Shown: positions 35,659 to 45,151, counted from the stretch's first letter. The stretch is 64,000 nucleotides of DNA from Asaia krungthepensis NRIC 0535 (GCF_025995175.1 NZ_BAPV01000061.1:186001-250000); one strand, 5' to 3'. Numbers and translations: made by a program. Notes: generated from the sequence alone by a model not told the origin.

Positions 35659-35676
35659 TTGAGAATGAATCTGATT
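35659..35676. promoter_or_regulatory. Candidate Fur box between piuC and exbB
   Basis: TTGAGAATGAATCTGATT, in an AT-rich patch between the divergent piuC and exbB genes, partly resembles the Fur consensus of repeated GATAAT-like units. The gene context (iron uptake) supports it more than the match itself. Confidence 0.35.
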
Positions 35677-35763
35677 AACACATCTCAAGCCCACGGTTAC
35701 ACCCCGTAACAAGAACAGGTCACGCCCTAGGGGCGGAAGCCCTGACGAAACCAGGAGAGCCCC

Positions 35764-36516
35764 ATGGCTGCGCCCACTGGCGATCTCGCCTCCCTTCCCT
35801 TCACCCCATGGGAAATGTTCCTGGGGGCAGGCCCTGTCGTGCGCTGCGTCATGATGCTCCTCATCATCGCCTGCGTCATCAGCTGGGCGGTTTTCGTCGC
35901 CAAGGTGGTCGAGGTGATGCGTGTCCAGCGTGCGCTCGCGCGGGCCGAACTGACGCTGGAAGAGGCGCCGACCCTGTCCGCCTCGCATGATCTCTGCCCC
36001 GATATCGGCATCGTGAGGGCATTGCTTCTGGCCGCCTCGAATGAATGGACGCGCTCGGCCGACGTGCTGGAAGACCGAGAGGGGCTCAAGGAGCGCATCA
36101 TGCTTCATCTCGAGCGCCTTGAAGCTGCAGAAGGCCGCCGCCTCATGAGGGGGACGGGCATTCTGGCCACAATCGGCGCAACCGCACCTTTTATCGGTCT
36201 GTTCGGGACGGTCTGGGGGATCATGACCTCCTTCACGGGCATTGCCGCCACCAAGGCGACCAGCCTGGCCGTCGTGGCCCCCGGCATTGCCGAAGCCCTG
36301 CTTGCCACGGCGCTCGGGCTCGTGGCTGCCATTCCCGCCGTAGTGATCTATAATTTCCTGTCGCGTCAGTGCCTTGGCTGCAAGGCTCAGGTAGGAGACC
36401 TGACGGCGCTCATCCTGCGCCTCGTCTCCCGAGATCTCAGCCGACTGCATGTTCAGGGTGGGGGCGGACAGGTACTCCGCTTCGCCACCCCGCGCGCCGA
36501 GCAGGCGGGACGCTGA
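35764..36516 (+). CDS. exbB: Biopolymer transport protein ExbB
   Basis: 250 residues of the MotA/TolQ/ExbB proton-channel family. Three membrane segments are visible: CVMMLLIIACVISWAVFV near 35, GTGILATIGATAPFIGLFGTVWG near 140, and ALLATALGLVAAIPAVVIYN near 185. The Gly/Thr-rich ATIGATAPFIGL signature is typical. It forms the inner-membrane motor with ExbD that energises TonB. AGGAGAG precedes the ATG, and exbD starts 2 bp after its stop. Confidence 0.92.
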   Translation: MAAPTGDLASLPFTPWEMFLGAGPVVRCVMMLLIIACVISWAVFVAKVVEVMRVQRALARAELTLEEAPTLSASHDLCPDIGIVRALLLAASNEWTRSADVLEDREGLKERIMLHLERLEAAEGRRLMRGTGILATIGATAPFIGLFGTVWGIMTSFTGIAATKATSLAVVAPGIAEALLATALGLVAAIPAVVIYNFLSRQCLGCKAQVGDLTALILRLVSRDLSRLHVQGGGGQVLRFATPRAEQAGR

Positions 36517-36518
36517 CC

Positions 36519-36953
36519 ATGGCGCTGCGCATGCGCCATGCCGATGATACGGCACTCGATGCCCATGAGCTGAATGTAACGCCGCTCATCGACGTCATGC
36601 TGGTGCTGCTCGTGATCTTCATGGTCACGGCGCCGCTGAGCACGGTGAACGTTCCTGTCGATTTGCCCTCATCGACCGAGAAACCAGCGCCACGCCCTGC
36701 CAATCCGATTTTCGTGACCGTCAAGGCTGATCACAGCCTTGCTCTTGGCGAGGAAGACATCAGCAATGATGCGCTGCCTGCGAAGCTGATGACGCTCACC
36801 AACGGGCATAAGGACGAGCGCATCTTTCTGCGCGCTGACAAGACAGTGGATTACGAGACGCTGATGAAGTCCATGGATCTCCTGCGCAAGGCGGGGTTCC
36901 TCAAGGTGGCGCTCGTCAACCTGCAGGGGCAGGAGGAGGGCGACGCGCCGTGA
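36519..36953 (+). CDS. exbD: Biopolymer transport protein ExbD
   Basis: 144 residues from ATG 36519, two bases after the exbB stop. A single N-terminal membrane helix carries the functional Asp (NVTPLIDVMLVLLVIFMV), and a periplasmic domain follows (IFVTVKADHSLALGEEDIS to FLKVALVNLQ). It pairs with ExbB to convert proton flow into TonB motion. Its end overlaps the GTG start of tonB by 4 bp. Confidence 0.92.
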   Translation: MALRMRHADDTALDAHELNVTPLIDVMLVLLVIFMVTAPLSTVNVPVDLPSSTEKPAPRPANPIFVTVKADHSLALGEEDISNDALPAKLMTLTNGHKDERIFLRADKTVDYETLMKSMDLLRKAGFLKVALVNLQGQEEGDAP

Positions 36954-37834
36954 CCGCAAGGGATTTCCGCACGCCCCTGCCCGCCGCGCTGCCCGGCCCT
37001 TCCCTGTCGGAAGGGTCCCTCTCCTTCCGCGCAGTCTATCAGCGTCACCAGCAGATCGAGGCGCAACGCCAGCGTCGGGTCGGCGGATGCTCCACTGCGG
37101 CGATCATCGTGGCAACCGGGCTCGGGCTATGGGCGGTGGCGCAGTTGCGCCCCGCCACGCCCCCGCCCTACGCGCCGCCTCCCGCGGCCATTGCCATCGA
37201 TCTCGCCCCTGAACCCGCCAGTGTACCAAGCCCGCCGGAGCAAAAGCCGCCCGGACCGCCCCAGATCGCCACGCCGGAGCCTCCTGCACCCGAAAAGCCG
37301 CCCGAGGTGATGGCACCGCCCTCTCCCGCGCCGCTGCCCCCCGTGCCAGTTCCGAAAAAGATCAAGGTCGAGCCCGTGCGCCGCAAGGTCACGCCCTCGC
37401 CGCCTGTGCCCAAGCATCTTCCGCCGCCCGTACCGACCCAGTCCACGGCGGATACGGCACCGCCCCCCTCGGATGCGCCGCCTTCGACCGTTTCGGCTAC
37501 AAACGCCAAGGGCGAACCGTCGACACGCGAGGCTTCGGCAGCGAAAGCGAGCTGGCAAGGCACCCTGCTGGCACGGCTGGAGCGTTTCAAACGCTATCCG
37601 GCCAAGGCGCAGTCGGAGCATCAGGAAGGCACCGTGATGCTGCGCTTCACCATGGATCGCAAAGGCCATGTGCTTTCAGCGGTGCTCGTCCGCCCGACCG
37701 GCTATGCGCTTCTGGATGAGGAAACCCTGGCGCTTGTGCGCCGCGCCGAGCCATTGCCCAGTCCACCCGATACGATCACCGGTGCTACGCTCACCCTGAC
37801 CGTGCCGGTCGAGTTCTATATGGAGGAACGCTAG
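36950..37834 (+). CDS. tonB: Energy transducer TonB
   Basis: 294 residues starting at a GTG that overlaps the exbD stop (GTGA). The N-terminal cytoplasmic part is unusually long (~45 residues) before one membrane helix (AAIIVATGLGLWAVAQL). A long Pro-rich periplasmic span (about 68-180, with Pro/Lys/Glu repeats) leads to a TonB C-terminal domain: RFKRYPAKAQSEHQEGTVMLRF, DRKGHVLSAVLVRPTGYALLDEETL and VPVEFYME. It would serve the three TonB-dependent receptors in the window. Confidence 0.9.
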   Translation: MTARDFRTPLPAALPGPSLSEGSLSFRAVYQRHQQIEAQRQRRVGGCSTAAIIVATGLGLWAVAQLRPATPPPYAPPPAAIAIDLAPEPASVPSPPEQKPPGPPQIATPEPPAPEKPPEVMAPPSPAPLPPVPVPKKIKVEPVRRKVTPSPPVPKHLPPPVPTQSTADTAPPPSDAPPSTVSATNAKGEPSTREASAAKASWQGTLLARLERFKRYPAKAQSEHQEGTVMLRFTMDRKGHVLSAVLVRPTGYALLDEETLALVRRAEPLPSPPDTITGATLTLTVPVEFYMEER

Positions 37835-38140
37835 GAGCGCAGCCTCTAGACGACGCTGCAGCGCTGGGCATCCAGGCCTCGAACATGAAGACACCGAGCA
37901 CGGGGGCGCCGGGAATGGACACACGGGGCGCGTGGACGTCTCTCGGAATCCCTCGCCTCCTGCCCGCAGCTTCGCAGCAGGCGGTCATGTAGGCACCGAT
38001 TATCGCGTTGATCACATCTTGGCATGATATGATCACAACTTGCCGTACACCCGATCCCGAAGACTGCCGTGTTCTTGCAAGCAGGGGCTCGAGCCATCAG
38101 AATGCCGCAGCATGATGGCATTGAATCCCGAGAGTTTTCC
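37835..38140. promoter_or_regulatory. Region upstream of the Mla-type operon, with paired TGATCA sites
   Basis: 306 bp between tonB and the lipid-transport operon, without a clear gene. Two TGATCA palindromes at 38009-38014 and 38030-38035 are spaced 21 bp, two helical turns apart, and could bind a regulator dimer on one face. The longer frame of the next gene could begin inside this region (GTG 38069). Confidence 0.3.
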
Positions 38141-39319
38141 ATGGTCCTGACGGAGGCTCCTCCCCCCGCTGGCACGACATCGTCGAGCGGCAAGGCCCTG
38201 AACGGGGCAGCGCAGTATCAGACTGTGTTGCAGGAAAAGACCCTCTGCCTCGTGCTGACCGGCTCATGGCGCAGTCACGATGCTGCCCTCCCGACCTTGT
38301 CGGACAAGGAGCTTTCAGCAGCAGGGGCGACCATGATAAGCTGCGACACATCGGGCATCACCGATTGGGATACCGGGCTCGTCGCCTTTCTCTGGGATGT
38401 CCGTCGAGGCTGCGATGCAGCGAGAGTACGCTTCGACATGGCGGCGCTTCCGCATCCCATGCAGCAATTGCTCGATCTGCTGCCTGAGCAGACCGCACCG
38501 GTCATCCCTGCACGCAGAACCCGAACGCCGTTTCTGGAGAAGATTGGGATCCGGGCCGAAGCGGTTCTGGCCGAGATCGGCATTGTCGCCGGTCTGGCAG
38601 GACGGACGACCCTTGCCGGATATCGCTCCCTGTTTCGCAAGGGGGGGCTACGCAGCAGCGACCTGCTGAGCGATCTGTTCAATGCGGGCCCTTCCGCCCT
38701 GCTGATCGTAGGCGTGGTCAATTTTCTTGTCGGGGCCATTCTCGCCTTCGTCGGCGCGGTTCAGCTCCAGAAATTCGCCGCAGGCATCTATGTGGCGAGC
38801 CTCGTGGGGATTGCGACGGTGCGTGAGATGGCGGCCGTCATGACCGCCATCATCATGGCAGGACGCACCGGTGGCGCGTATGCCGCGCGCATCTCGACCA
38901 TGCAGGGTAATGAGGAAATCGATGCGCTGAAGGTTTTCGGCATATCCGTGTCTTCTTACCTCATCCTCCCTGCCGTGCTTTCTCTCGTCGTCACCATGCC
39001 GTTTCTGTATCTTTACGGCTGTCTGATCGGCATGCTGGGCGGTTATGTCGTCGCCATTTCGATGCTCGACATCACGAGCCTCGGCTATTTCCACCAGACC
39101 GTGATCGCATTCGGCATCAGCCAGTTCTTTTTCGGCTTCATCAAGAGCATCGTTTTCGGCGCGTTTATCGGGCTCACGAGCTGCCGTATCGGCCTCAAGG
39201 CGGGGCGTTCTGCGGCCGATGTCGGTATTGCGGCCACCCGTGCCGTGGTGATCGGCATTGTCGGCGTGATCGCGCTCGATGCCATCTTTGCCGTTATCGC
39301 CAATAGCGTGGGGATCTGA
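38141..39319 (+). CDS. mlaE: MlaE-family lipid ABC permease with N-terminal STAS-like domain
   Basis: 392 residues from ATG 38141; starts at 38069 (GTG) and 38102 are possible. Residues ~25-120 look like a STAS/MlaB-type domain (LVLTGSWRSHDAALPTLSD, CDTSGITDWDTGLVAFLWDV). The rest is a MlaE permease with about five membrane segments and the family loop VREMAAVMTAIIMAGRTGGAYAARI followed by NEEIDALKVFGI. It moves phospholipids between membranes together with the ATPase, MCE protein and lipoprotein genes that follow directly. Fusion of the STAS domain to the permease is a known arrangement and replaces a separate mlaB. Confidence 0.88.
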   Translation: MVLTEAPPPAGTTSSSGKALNGAAQYQTVLQEKTLCLVLTGSWRSHDAALPTLSDKELSAAGATMISCDTSGITDWDTGLVAFLWDVRRGCDAARVRFDMAALPHPMQQLLDLLPEQTAPVIPARRTRTPFLEKIGIRAEAVLAEIGIVAGLAGRTTLAGYRSLFRKGGLRSSDLLSDLFNAGPSALLIVGVVNFLVGAILAFVGAVQLQKFAAGIYVASLVGIATVREMAAVMTAIIMAGRTGGAYAARISTMQGNEEIDALKVFGISVSSYLILPAVLSLVVTMPFLYLYGCLIGMLGGYVVAISMLDITSLGYFHQTVIAFGISQFFFGFIKSIVFGAFIGLTSCRIGLKAGRSAADVGIAATRAVVIGIVGVIALDAIFAVIANSVGI

Positions 39320-39322
39320 TCC

Positions 39323-40093
39323 ATGAGTGACGATCCGATCATGACCATGCAGGGGGTGACGCTCGGCTTCGGGCCGAAAATCATCCAGTCCGACATCGAT
39401 CTCTCCGTGCGACGAGGCAGCATCTTTGCTGTGATGGGCGGCTCCGGCTGCGGCAAATCGACGCTGCTCAAGAGCATGATCGGCCTTCTTCGCCCCAAAT
39501 CCGGCAGTTTTCATGTGGGCATGCAGGATTACTGGGCGGGCTCCGATGCCCAACGCACTGAGATCAATCATCGCTTCGGCGTCCTGTTCCAGAGCGGCGC
39601 GCTGTGGAGCTCCATGACAGTGGGCGAGAACGTCGCTCTGCCACTGCAGATGTTCACGAGGCTAGACGCACGCGCCATCAGACGTCTGGTGGAACTCAAG
39701 CTGGCGCTCGTCGACCTTCAGGATGCCATCGATTTGACCCCAGCCGAAATCAGCGGCGGCATGCGCAAACGCGCCGGACTGGCACGCGCTCTCGCCCTCG
39801 ACCCCGATATCCTGTTCTTCGATGAACCCTCTGCCGGACTCGATCCCATCACCTCGGCGCGGCTGGATGATCTGATCCTGAATTTGCGCGACGGGCTTGG
39901 CGCCACCATCGTGATCGTGAGCCACGAGCTGCCGAGCCTGTTCACGATTGCCGATGACGGAATTTTTCTCGACGCGCTGACGAAGCGTCCCATCGCCCAC
40001 GGATCACCGCGTCATCTGCGCGACAACAGTACAGACCCGCAGGTTCATGCCTTCATGAACAGGCAACGCAATGAAGAAGGAAGCGCATCATGA
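39323..40093 (+). CDS. mlaF: MlaF-type ABC transporter ATPase
   Basis: 256 residues starting 3 bp after the permease stop. Walker A is GGSGCGKST (39-47), the signature is EISGGMRKRAGLARAL, Walker B is DILFFDEPSAGLDP, and the switch is SHEL. The FGVLFQSGALWSSMTVGENVALPL segment is typical of Mla/Ttg2-type ATPases. It powers lipid transport by the permease. Its stop overlaps the start of the MCE gene (ATGA). Confidence 0.9.
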   Translation: MSDDPIMTMQGVTLGFGPKIIQSDIDLSVRRGSIFAVMGGSGCGKSTLLKSMIGLLRPKSGSFHVGMQDYWAGSDAQRTEINHRFGVLFQSGALWSSMTVGENVALPLQMFTRLDARAIRRLVELKLALVDLQDAIDLTPAEISGGMRKRAGLARALALDPDILFFDEPSAGLDPITSARLDDLILNLRDGLGATIVIVSHELPSLFTIADDGIFLDALTKRPIAHGSPRHLRDNSTDPQVHAFMNRQRNEEGSAS

Positions 40094-41052
40094 ACAGACA
40101 GGCCCTCGTCGGTGCGTTCGTTCTCGGAGGCCTGGCGCTCATGATCAGCGCCTTCGTCTTTTTCGGTAATTTTCACCCTTTCACCCACATGGATCGGGCG
40201 GTCCTGATTTTCCGGGGGTCGACCAACGGGCTATCCGTGGGGGCGCCGGTCAATTTCCGGGGTGTCCAGGTGGGCGCGGTCGATCGAATCGCGATCGAGT
40301 ATGATCCCAAGACCCGTGAAGCCTATATCCCGGTCTATGTGACACTCAGACGCGACGATATCCTCGTAGCTGGTGAGAAACACGGTCATCTGCCCAGCCT
40401 GCATGATCTGGTCGATCATGGCCTTCGGGGCGAGATGAACCTCAAGAGCTTCGTGACCGGCACCTCGCAGATCGATCTCGATATCTCCCCCGGCACCCCG
40501 GCCGTGCTCCATCCCGAACTGACGGATGTGACCGAGATTCCGACACGCCAATCCTCTATCCAGGCCATCACCAATACCCTGACTCATCTCCCTCTGCGCA
40601 AGCTCAGCGACGATGCCTCGGCCACGCTCGCGATCGTCCATCATCTGGCCGAAACGCTCGATCAGCGCCTGCCGGCCCTGGCTGATAGCGTTCAGGCCAC
40701 ATCCGACCATAGCCGTGAAACAGTGGATGCGGCGCACCAGATGATCACCACGCTCCAGCCGCAACTGCTCCATACGCTGCAAAGCGTCGACCGCCTTGCC
40801 AGCACCGGGACCGAACAGCTCTCCGCCCGCGGGCAGGAACTGCATCTGCTGCTTCAGAACAGCCGCAGCACCATGGACACGGCCAACAAGACGCTGACCA
40901 ACCTGCAAAGCATGACCTCGCCGCGCTCGATGGATCGCGCCAATCTGGACTCCGCCCTGCGTGACATCGCCTCGGCAGCAGCCGCCTTGCGCGGCTTCGC
41001 CAATGACGTCGAGCGCAACCCGCAACTTCTCCTGACAGGACGCCGCCAATGA
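40090..41052 (+). CDS. mlaD: MCE/MlaD-family substrate-binding protein
   Basis: 320 residues. One N-terminal membrane anchor (LVGAFVLGGLALMISAFVFFG) is followed by an MCE domain (FRGSTNGLSVGAPVNFRGVQVGAVDRIAIEYD). A long alpha-helical tail follows (~160-320) with heptad-like stretches (HLAETLDQRLPALADSVQ, MITTLQPQLLHTLQSVDRL), as in proteins whose helices build a tunnel across the periplasm. It starts in an ATGA overlap with the ATPase gene and itself overlaps the lipoprotein gene by 4 bp. Confidence 0.88.
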   Translation: MNRQALVGAFVLGGLALMISAFVFFGNFHPFTHMDRAVLIFRGSTNGLSVGAPVNFRGVQVGAVDRIAIEYDPKTREAYIPVYVTLRRDDILVAGEKHGHLPSLHDLVDHGLRGEMNLKSFVTGTSQIDLDISPGTPAVLHPELTDVTEIPTRQSSIQAITNTLTHLPLRKLSDDASATLAIVHHLAETLDQRLPALADSVQATSDHSRETVDAAHQMITTLQPQLLHTLQSVDRLASTGTEQLSARGQELHLLLQNSRSTMDTANKTLTNLQSMTSPRSMDRANLDSALRDIASAAAALRGFANDVERNPQLLLTGRRQ

Positions 41053-41612
41053 GATTGCACCATTTTTTTCCTGCGATCGCTCTGGGGCTGCTTTCTGCCT
41101 GTGCTTCCGCACCGGTCCAGTTCTACACGCTTGCGCCCGTGGCGGGGCCAGTCGCGACACCACCGCGCAATGCAACTGTGGTCTATGTTCCGCGCGTGGT
41201 CATGCCGGATTATCTCGACACCCAGGATATTCTCGTACGCGACGATAGTCGTCTTCTGCGCAGCAGCAATGGTCGCTGGGCCAGCCGCCTCTCCCAGTCG
41301 GCGACCGACCTGATTGTCGCGCGCCTGTCCCGGGACTGGCCGCAGGCAATGGTGACCGCCTATGCGCCGGTGGAGACACCCGACTCACGACTCAGCATCA
41401 CCATGGAGCGTCTGGATATGACGAGCGATGGCAAGGCTGTGGTTCTGGCAAGCTGGACACGCCTGCCCCGCGACGAAACGCGTCCTGTCCGTCAGGGACG
41501 CAGCATGGAAAGCGTACAGGGCAGCGTTGCAACGGATCAGGAGAAGGCCGCCCTGCTGCGTCAGCTTTTCGAGAAGCTGGCAGATCGTATCGCCACTGAG
41601 TCGGCAGGCTGA
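41049..41612 (+). CDS. ABC-type transport auxiliary lipoprotein (PqiC/YmbA-like)
   Basis: 187 residues. A lipoprotein signal (FFPAIALGLLSAC) puts the lipidated cysteine at Cys18. The VQFYTLAP start of the mature chain, YVPRVVMPDYLDTQDILVR, RWASRLSQSATDLIVARL and the C-terminal RQLFEKLADRI are features of the ABC_trans_aux family. It should sit in the outer membrane and receive or tether the MCE protein. It is the last gene of the four-gene operon. Confidence 0.87.
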   Translation: MRLHHFFPAIALGLLSACASAPVQFYTLAPVAGPVATPPRNATVVYVPRVVMPDYLDTQDILVRDDSRLLRSSNGRWASRLSQSATDLIVARLSRDWPQAMVTAYAPVETPDSRLSITMERLDMTSDGKAVVLASWTRLPRDETRPVRQGRSMESVQGSVATDQEKAALLRQLFEKLADRIATESAG

Positions 41613-41633
41613 ACCGACGGGACAAGCCGACAG

Positions 41634-41653
41634 GCCGGCCCATCCGGGCCGGC
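41634..41653 (+). terminator. GC hairpin after the lipid-transport operon
   Basis: GCCGGCCC (41634-41641) and GGGCCGGC (41646-41653) form an 8-bp stem with a 4-nt loop 22 nt after the lipoprotein stop. No U run follows, so it may only stabilise the 3' end. Confidence 0.35.
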
Positions 41654-41855
41654 GCATGGCCCTGGGATCGGGCAACGCTGCGAGCAGATACTCCCTGCTT
41701 TCTCTCCCGAATGACGGGAAGGCAATCAGGCGCGGCACAAGATCTGCTCTGTATCCCGGTGGAACTCCCGGGTCGGAGAACACCCCCTCCGCCCCGAGGC
41801 CAAGAGCCTACTCGGCAGATCATGAACTTCTCTCTCTTTCCGGGAGAGAGCTTCC

Positions 41856-43745
41856 TCAGAACGCCGCCTGAATGCGACTCCCGATGGAATTGATCGACCG
41901 GCCCTTACTGTTGACGGTGCCGACCGTCTGCGCGCGCGTGGCGTCGATATGGCTGTATTGGAGCTGAATGCGGTAATGACGGTTTAGATACCAGTTGAGC
42001 CCGCCTGACCACACGGTCTGCACCCCACCGCGCACACCCCCGGTGACCGATGCGGGCTGATCCTTGAGAATATTGCTGTTGAAATCCATCACGCTCCAGC
42101 GGCCGACCAGCTCAAGCGCACCCCACTGGTTGTTCCAGAGATCGAAATCTTCCTTGGGCGCAGGCGCGGAAAACGCCGCATCCTTGGGGCTGTAGCGTCG
42201 CGTCTGCCCGAAAAGCGTATAGCTGCCCGCAACGTAATAGCCGTCAAACCCCAGATTGGGCGCGGGGCCCTTGCGACGTGCATCGTCGTCGCGTGTGACG
42301 CCGATATGGTAATATTCCGCCTGGATGAGTGCCTTGTCGTAGCGCAACGCGATTTCCGGCCCTGCTGCCCAGACCTTTCCAATGTCGGCAATCGTGCCGG
42401 TCGAGACGAGACGCTCATTGGTCAGACGTGTTTCCGGTCGGTCCGTCAGGGCCAGAACACGCCCCTGGGAGGTCTGGTTACGCTTGAATGAGGCTGTGCT
42501 GGACACACCAAGATGCAAATCGACCAGCTTGGTGGCAATCGGACGCCCGGCTACACGCAACAGGCCACCGATATGGCTGTCAGAGAGGGTCGGATCGGTT
42601 GTCCGATCGCCATAGGTCTGGCCGGTCAGATAGGCACCCAGATACCAGCGATTCTGGTGGGTGCGTCCACCCAGACTCATGCGGGCATCACCCGCCGCAA
42701 TCTGGCGCACCACTTCGGAAATCGAAGCGCGCTCCATGAGAATGAACCCGTTTGAGGATTCAGAGTCCTGCATGGTCACGCGCGGCTGATAATAACCGAA
42801 GGTGAATTGGGAGTTGTGAACGCCGCTATAGACGATATTGGCTTCATAGAGCCCCGCCGTGCCATCGACCGTGCGCCCCCATTCGGGCGTGAGATTCGCG
42901 AGCAGATTGCCATAGCGCCATGTCAGGGGCAGACGCAGGCGTCGCGCATTCTCGTTCATTTTCGGGAAGCGACCCGTCTGCCCATCTGCCGCGCCGCCCG
43001 ATGATGGAAAACCCCCGATATCGAAATGCATGACGAGCCCGACCGAGAAGGCATAGAGCCCGTCACTGGATGCGATGGTCGGTCGACCTGCCGGAAAGCC
43101 GATCCGTATGCCCCCGATATCGACGGTTTCCGCCGAGCGGGTCGCGCGACGGAAATCGGCAAATGACATGTTCAGACCGTGATCGGGCGGCGGAATGAGG
43201 TGCGTGTCATAAGCGACCTGTGGATTGGAAGGCCGCCCCGCGCGCCGTATGATCGGAGACGACGCCAACTGCACCAATGCATCCTCGACAGCCCCCTTGC
43301 CCTGCACCATGGACGTTTCTGCGGAGGCAGGAACGGGGGGCGCGCCGGAGGAGACTGTGCCGGAAGGCGAAGCCGAGGATTGCTGAATCGCGCTGTTGCT
43401 TGCCAGTGCCGTAGCCGCCGAAGCGCCCGAAGAGGGCAGCGCTCGCAGGATTTTCCCACCCGGCGCGGCGTTTTCGCCCTGGGCAATGCCGGATCGGGCA
43501 GGTTTGGCTGGCGCCGATGTCACTTGGACCGGTTTGGCTTGAGCCAGTTCGAACTTGCGCCTCATGGCGCGCTCTTTGACGAGCTCGCGCCTCAGATCGC
43601 TGATCTGACCCTGCATCTGCACGCGCATCTCGAGCATTTCGCGTCTCAGGGCCGCAATATCATCTGACTGACCTGCCGCCAGGGCAGAAACAGGAATCGC
43701 CGTGCTGCCAAGGAGCAGAGAAAGAACCAGTAAACGCGCGCGCAT
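41856..43745 (-). CDS. Outer-membrane porin with N-terminal coiled coil
   Basis: 629 residues. A signal peptide (LLVLSLLLGSTAIPVSALAA) is followed by a coiled coil (~28-66: DDIAALRREMLEMRVQMQGQ, SDLRRELVKERAMRR). Next comes a Ser/Ala/Pro-rich low-complexity linker (~70-160), then a beta-barrel of phosphate-selective-porin (OprO/OprP-like) character with NQWGALELVGRWSVMDFN and WYLNRHYRIQLQYSHID, ending in QAAF. The coiled coil likely trimerises the protein or links it to the cell wall. Its substrate is unknown. It converges on the lipid-transport operon. Confidence 0.82.
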   Translation of the reverse strand: MRARLLVLSLLLGSTAIPVSALAAGQSDDIAALRREMLEMRVQMQGQISDLRRELVKERAMRRKFELAQAKPVQVTSAPAKPARSGIAQGENAAPGGKILRALPSSGASAATALASNSAIQQSSASPSGTVSSGAPPVPASAETSMVQGKGAVEDALVQLASSPIIRRAGRPSNPQVAYDTHLIPPPDHGLNMSFADFRRATRSAETVDIGGIRIGFPAGRPTIASSDGLYAFSVGLVMHFDIGGFPSSGGAADGQTGRFPKMNENARRLRLPLTWRYGNLLANLTPEWGRTVDGTAGLYEANIVYSGVHNSQFTFGYYQPRVTMQDSESSNGFILMERASISEVVRQIAAGDARMSLGGRTHQNRWYLGAYLTGQTYGDRTTDPTLSDSHIGGLLRVAGRPIATKLVDLHLGVSSTASFKRNQTSQGRVLALTDRPETRLTNERLVSTGTIADIGKVWAAGPEIALRYDKALIQAEYYHIGVTRDDDARRKGPAPNLGFDGYYVAGSYTLFGQTRRYSPKDAAFSAPAPKEDFDLWNNQWGALELVGRWSVMDFNSNILKDQPASVTGGVRGGVQTVWSGGLNWYLNRHYRIQLQYSHIDATRAQTVGTVNSKGRSINSIGSRIQAAF

Positions 43746-43959
43746 AAATCGACCGAACTCTGAATTAAGCTATGGTGCGCGCTGCTATAACTGAGCCTCT
43801 TCCCCATTGGGCCGCCTGTTTTATGACAAAGAACGACCCACCCTCCCGAGAATTGTGATCCGCAAACATCCAGACTGTCTCAGACCGGTTCTCCCAAAAC
43901 CTTCCGTCGGGCGAAAGTGCGGAGCCTCTGACGAGAACAGGCCAGTCGGCTCGCTGCAT

Positions 43960-45072
43960 TCAGGAAGAAGCTGCGCCCTCTGCTTCAGGTTTTTCTTCCG
44001 AGAGAGGGAGGAAACGCATCGGGCAGCCATTCAGCTTACTCCGCAACCCTGCTGAAAACGGATAGGCCACGCGGCGTGCGCGCATGATGTTCCCCAAGGG
44101 CCTGTGGGCCGCCAGACCATGCCAGGGCGAAAAACTGAGCCTGTCGTCAATCTGGCGCGATTTTGCCTCGCTCCAGCTCGTCTGGGGCGGAAATTCGAGG
44201 CTTGCCACGACGTGAAACGGGCTTGTCGCCTCATTCCACTCTGTTGCCGCAGTCTCGATGGGATGGTCGTGCAGATCGCGGCAGAGCTGAGCGCGCAGAC
44301 TCATACGCCCGCCTTCGCGGGCCATATCCAGCGCGACGGCGCGCCTGATGGCCGTCGGTTCCTGATCGATCGCGATGAGCGTGCCCGTCAGCCGTTTGAA
44401 ACTCTCTGATTCCGGCACGAGATCGAGCTTGGCGACATGGTCGCCGTAACGCAGCGGCACCTGGGAATGGAACCTGTCCCCCAAAGGATGGGTCGGAATG
44501 AATCCGCCGAGCGCGTCGAGCGCGGCGCTTTCTCTTCCAAAGCGAGCGAGCGTTTTCTGTATGGCACGCAGCACACGTGACAAGGCCGCCTTTGCCCCCT
44601 CTGCCCTGTCCGTGGTCAGCGCCAGAACGCGCAGGTTTTTCAGAAAGCCTTCGGCGTCGGGCGCACCGAAAACCGTACCATTGGCAAACAGGAAGTCCTG
44701 CACCGCGACCCCCTGATTATCAGGAAGGAGCGTGCCCGGCACATCGTGGATCTTGAGTGCGAAACCGCGCGGTCCGGATACTGCATCACGCAGTGGATCG
44801 CCCGGAATGGCCGAGAGGCGCGCCGTCACGCGGTAGCGTGCGCTCTGCGCAAAAAGCCCCTGCGCCAGTTCGGGTGGCAGATTGGCCGGGATGGTCAGCG
44901 TGCCCTCGAGCAGCGCATGGCTTTTGGCATGGACACCACGGGACGCATGTCCAAGATCGCGATGCGTCGCCCTGACGATGCGCGCGAACACCCGGAGCAA
45001 TGCTTTTTGCACATTTCGTTCTTCCAGGCGCGGTGTCTCGAGCGACTCAGAGTATTGCAAAGGAGGCTTCAT
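43960..45072 (-). CDS. Catalase-family haem protein
   Basis: 370 residues from ATG 45072; a longer frame from 45180 would overlap the upstream oxidase gene by 29 nt. The catalase-type distal His lies in RGVHAKSHALLEGTLTI. FALKIHDVPG, the VQDFLFANGTVFGA stretch and a proximal Arg-x3-Tyr (RRVAYPF) match the small catalase-like family. It lacks the long C-terminal parts of true catalases. It probably consumes hydrogen peroxide, and it lies directly downstream of an FMN-dependent 2-hydroxy-acid oxidase that may produce it. Confidence 0.8.
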   Translation of the reverse strand: MKPPLQYSESLETPRLEERNVQKALLRVFARIVRATHRDLGHASRGVHAKSHALLEGTLTIPANLPPELAQGLFAQSARYRVTARLSAIPGDPLRDAVSGPRGFALKIHDVPGTLLPDNQGVAVQDFLFANGTVFGAPDAEGFLKNLRVLALTTDRAEGAKAALSRVLRAIQKTLARFGRESAALDALGGFIPTHPLGDRFHSQVPLRYGDHVAKLDLVPESESFKRLTGTLIAIDQEPTAIRRAVALDMAREGGRMSLRAQLCRDLHDHPIETAATEWNEATSPFHVVASLEFPPQTSWSEAKSRQIDDRLSFSPWHGLAAHRPLGNIMRARRVAYPFSAGLRSKLNGCPMRFLPLSEEKPEAEGAASS

Positions 45073-45151
45073 CAGGGGGCGTCCGACGGAGAGGGAGGAG
45101 TTTGGCAGCCCTCTCAACCCAGGTCCCTGAACGAAGTTTCCGCGCGTTTTC

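Noticed and set aside
35599-36555. A 318-codon minus-strand frame opposite exbB
   Set aside because: exbB on the other strand has clear membrane segments and family motifs; the frame covers it completely.
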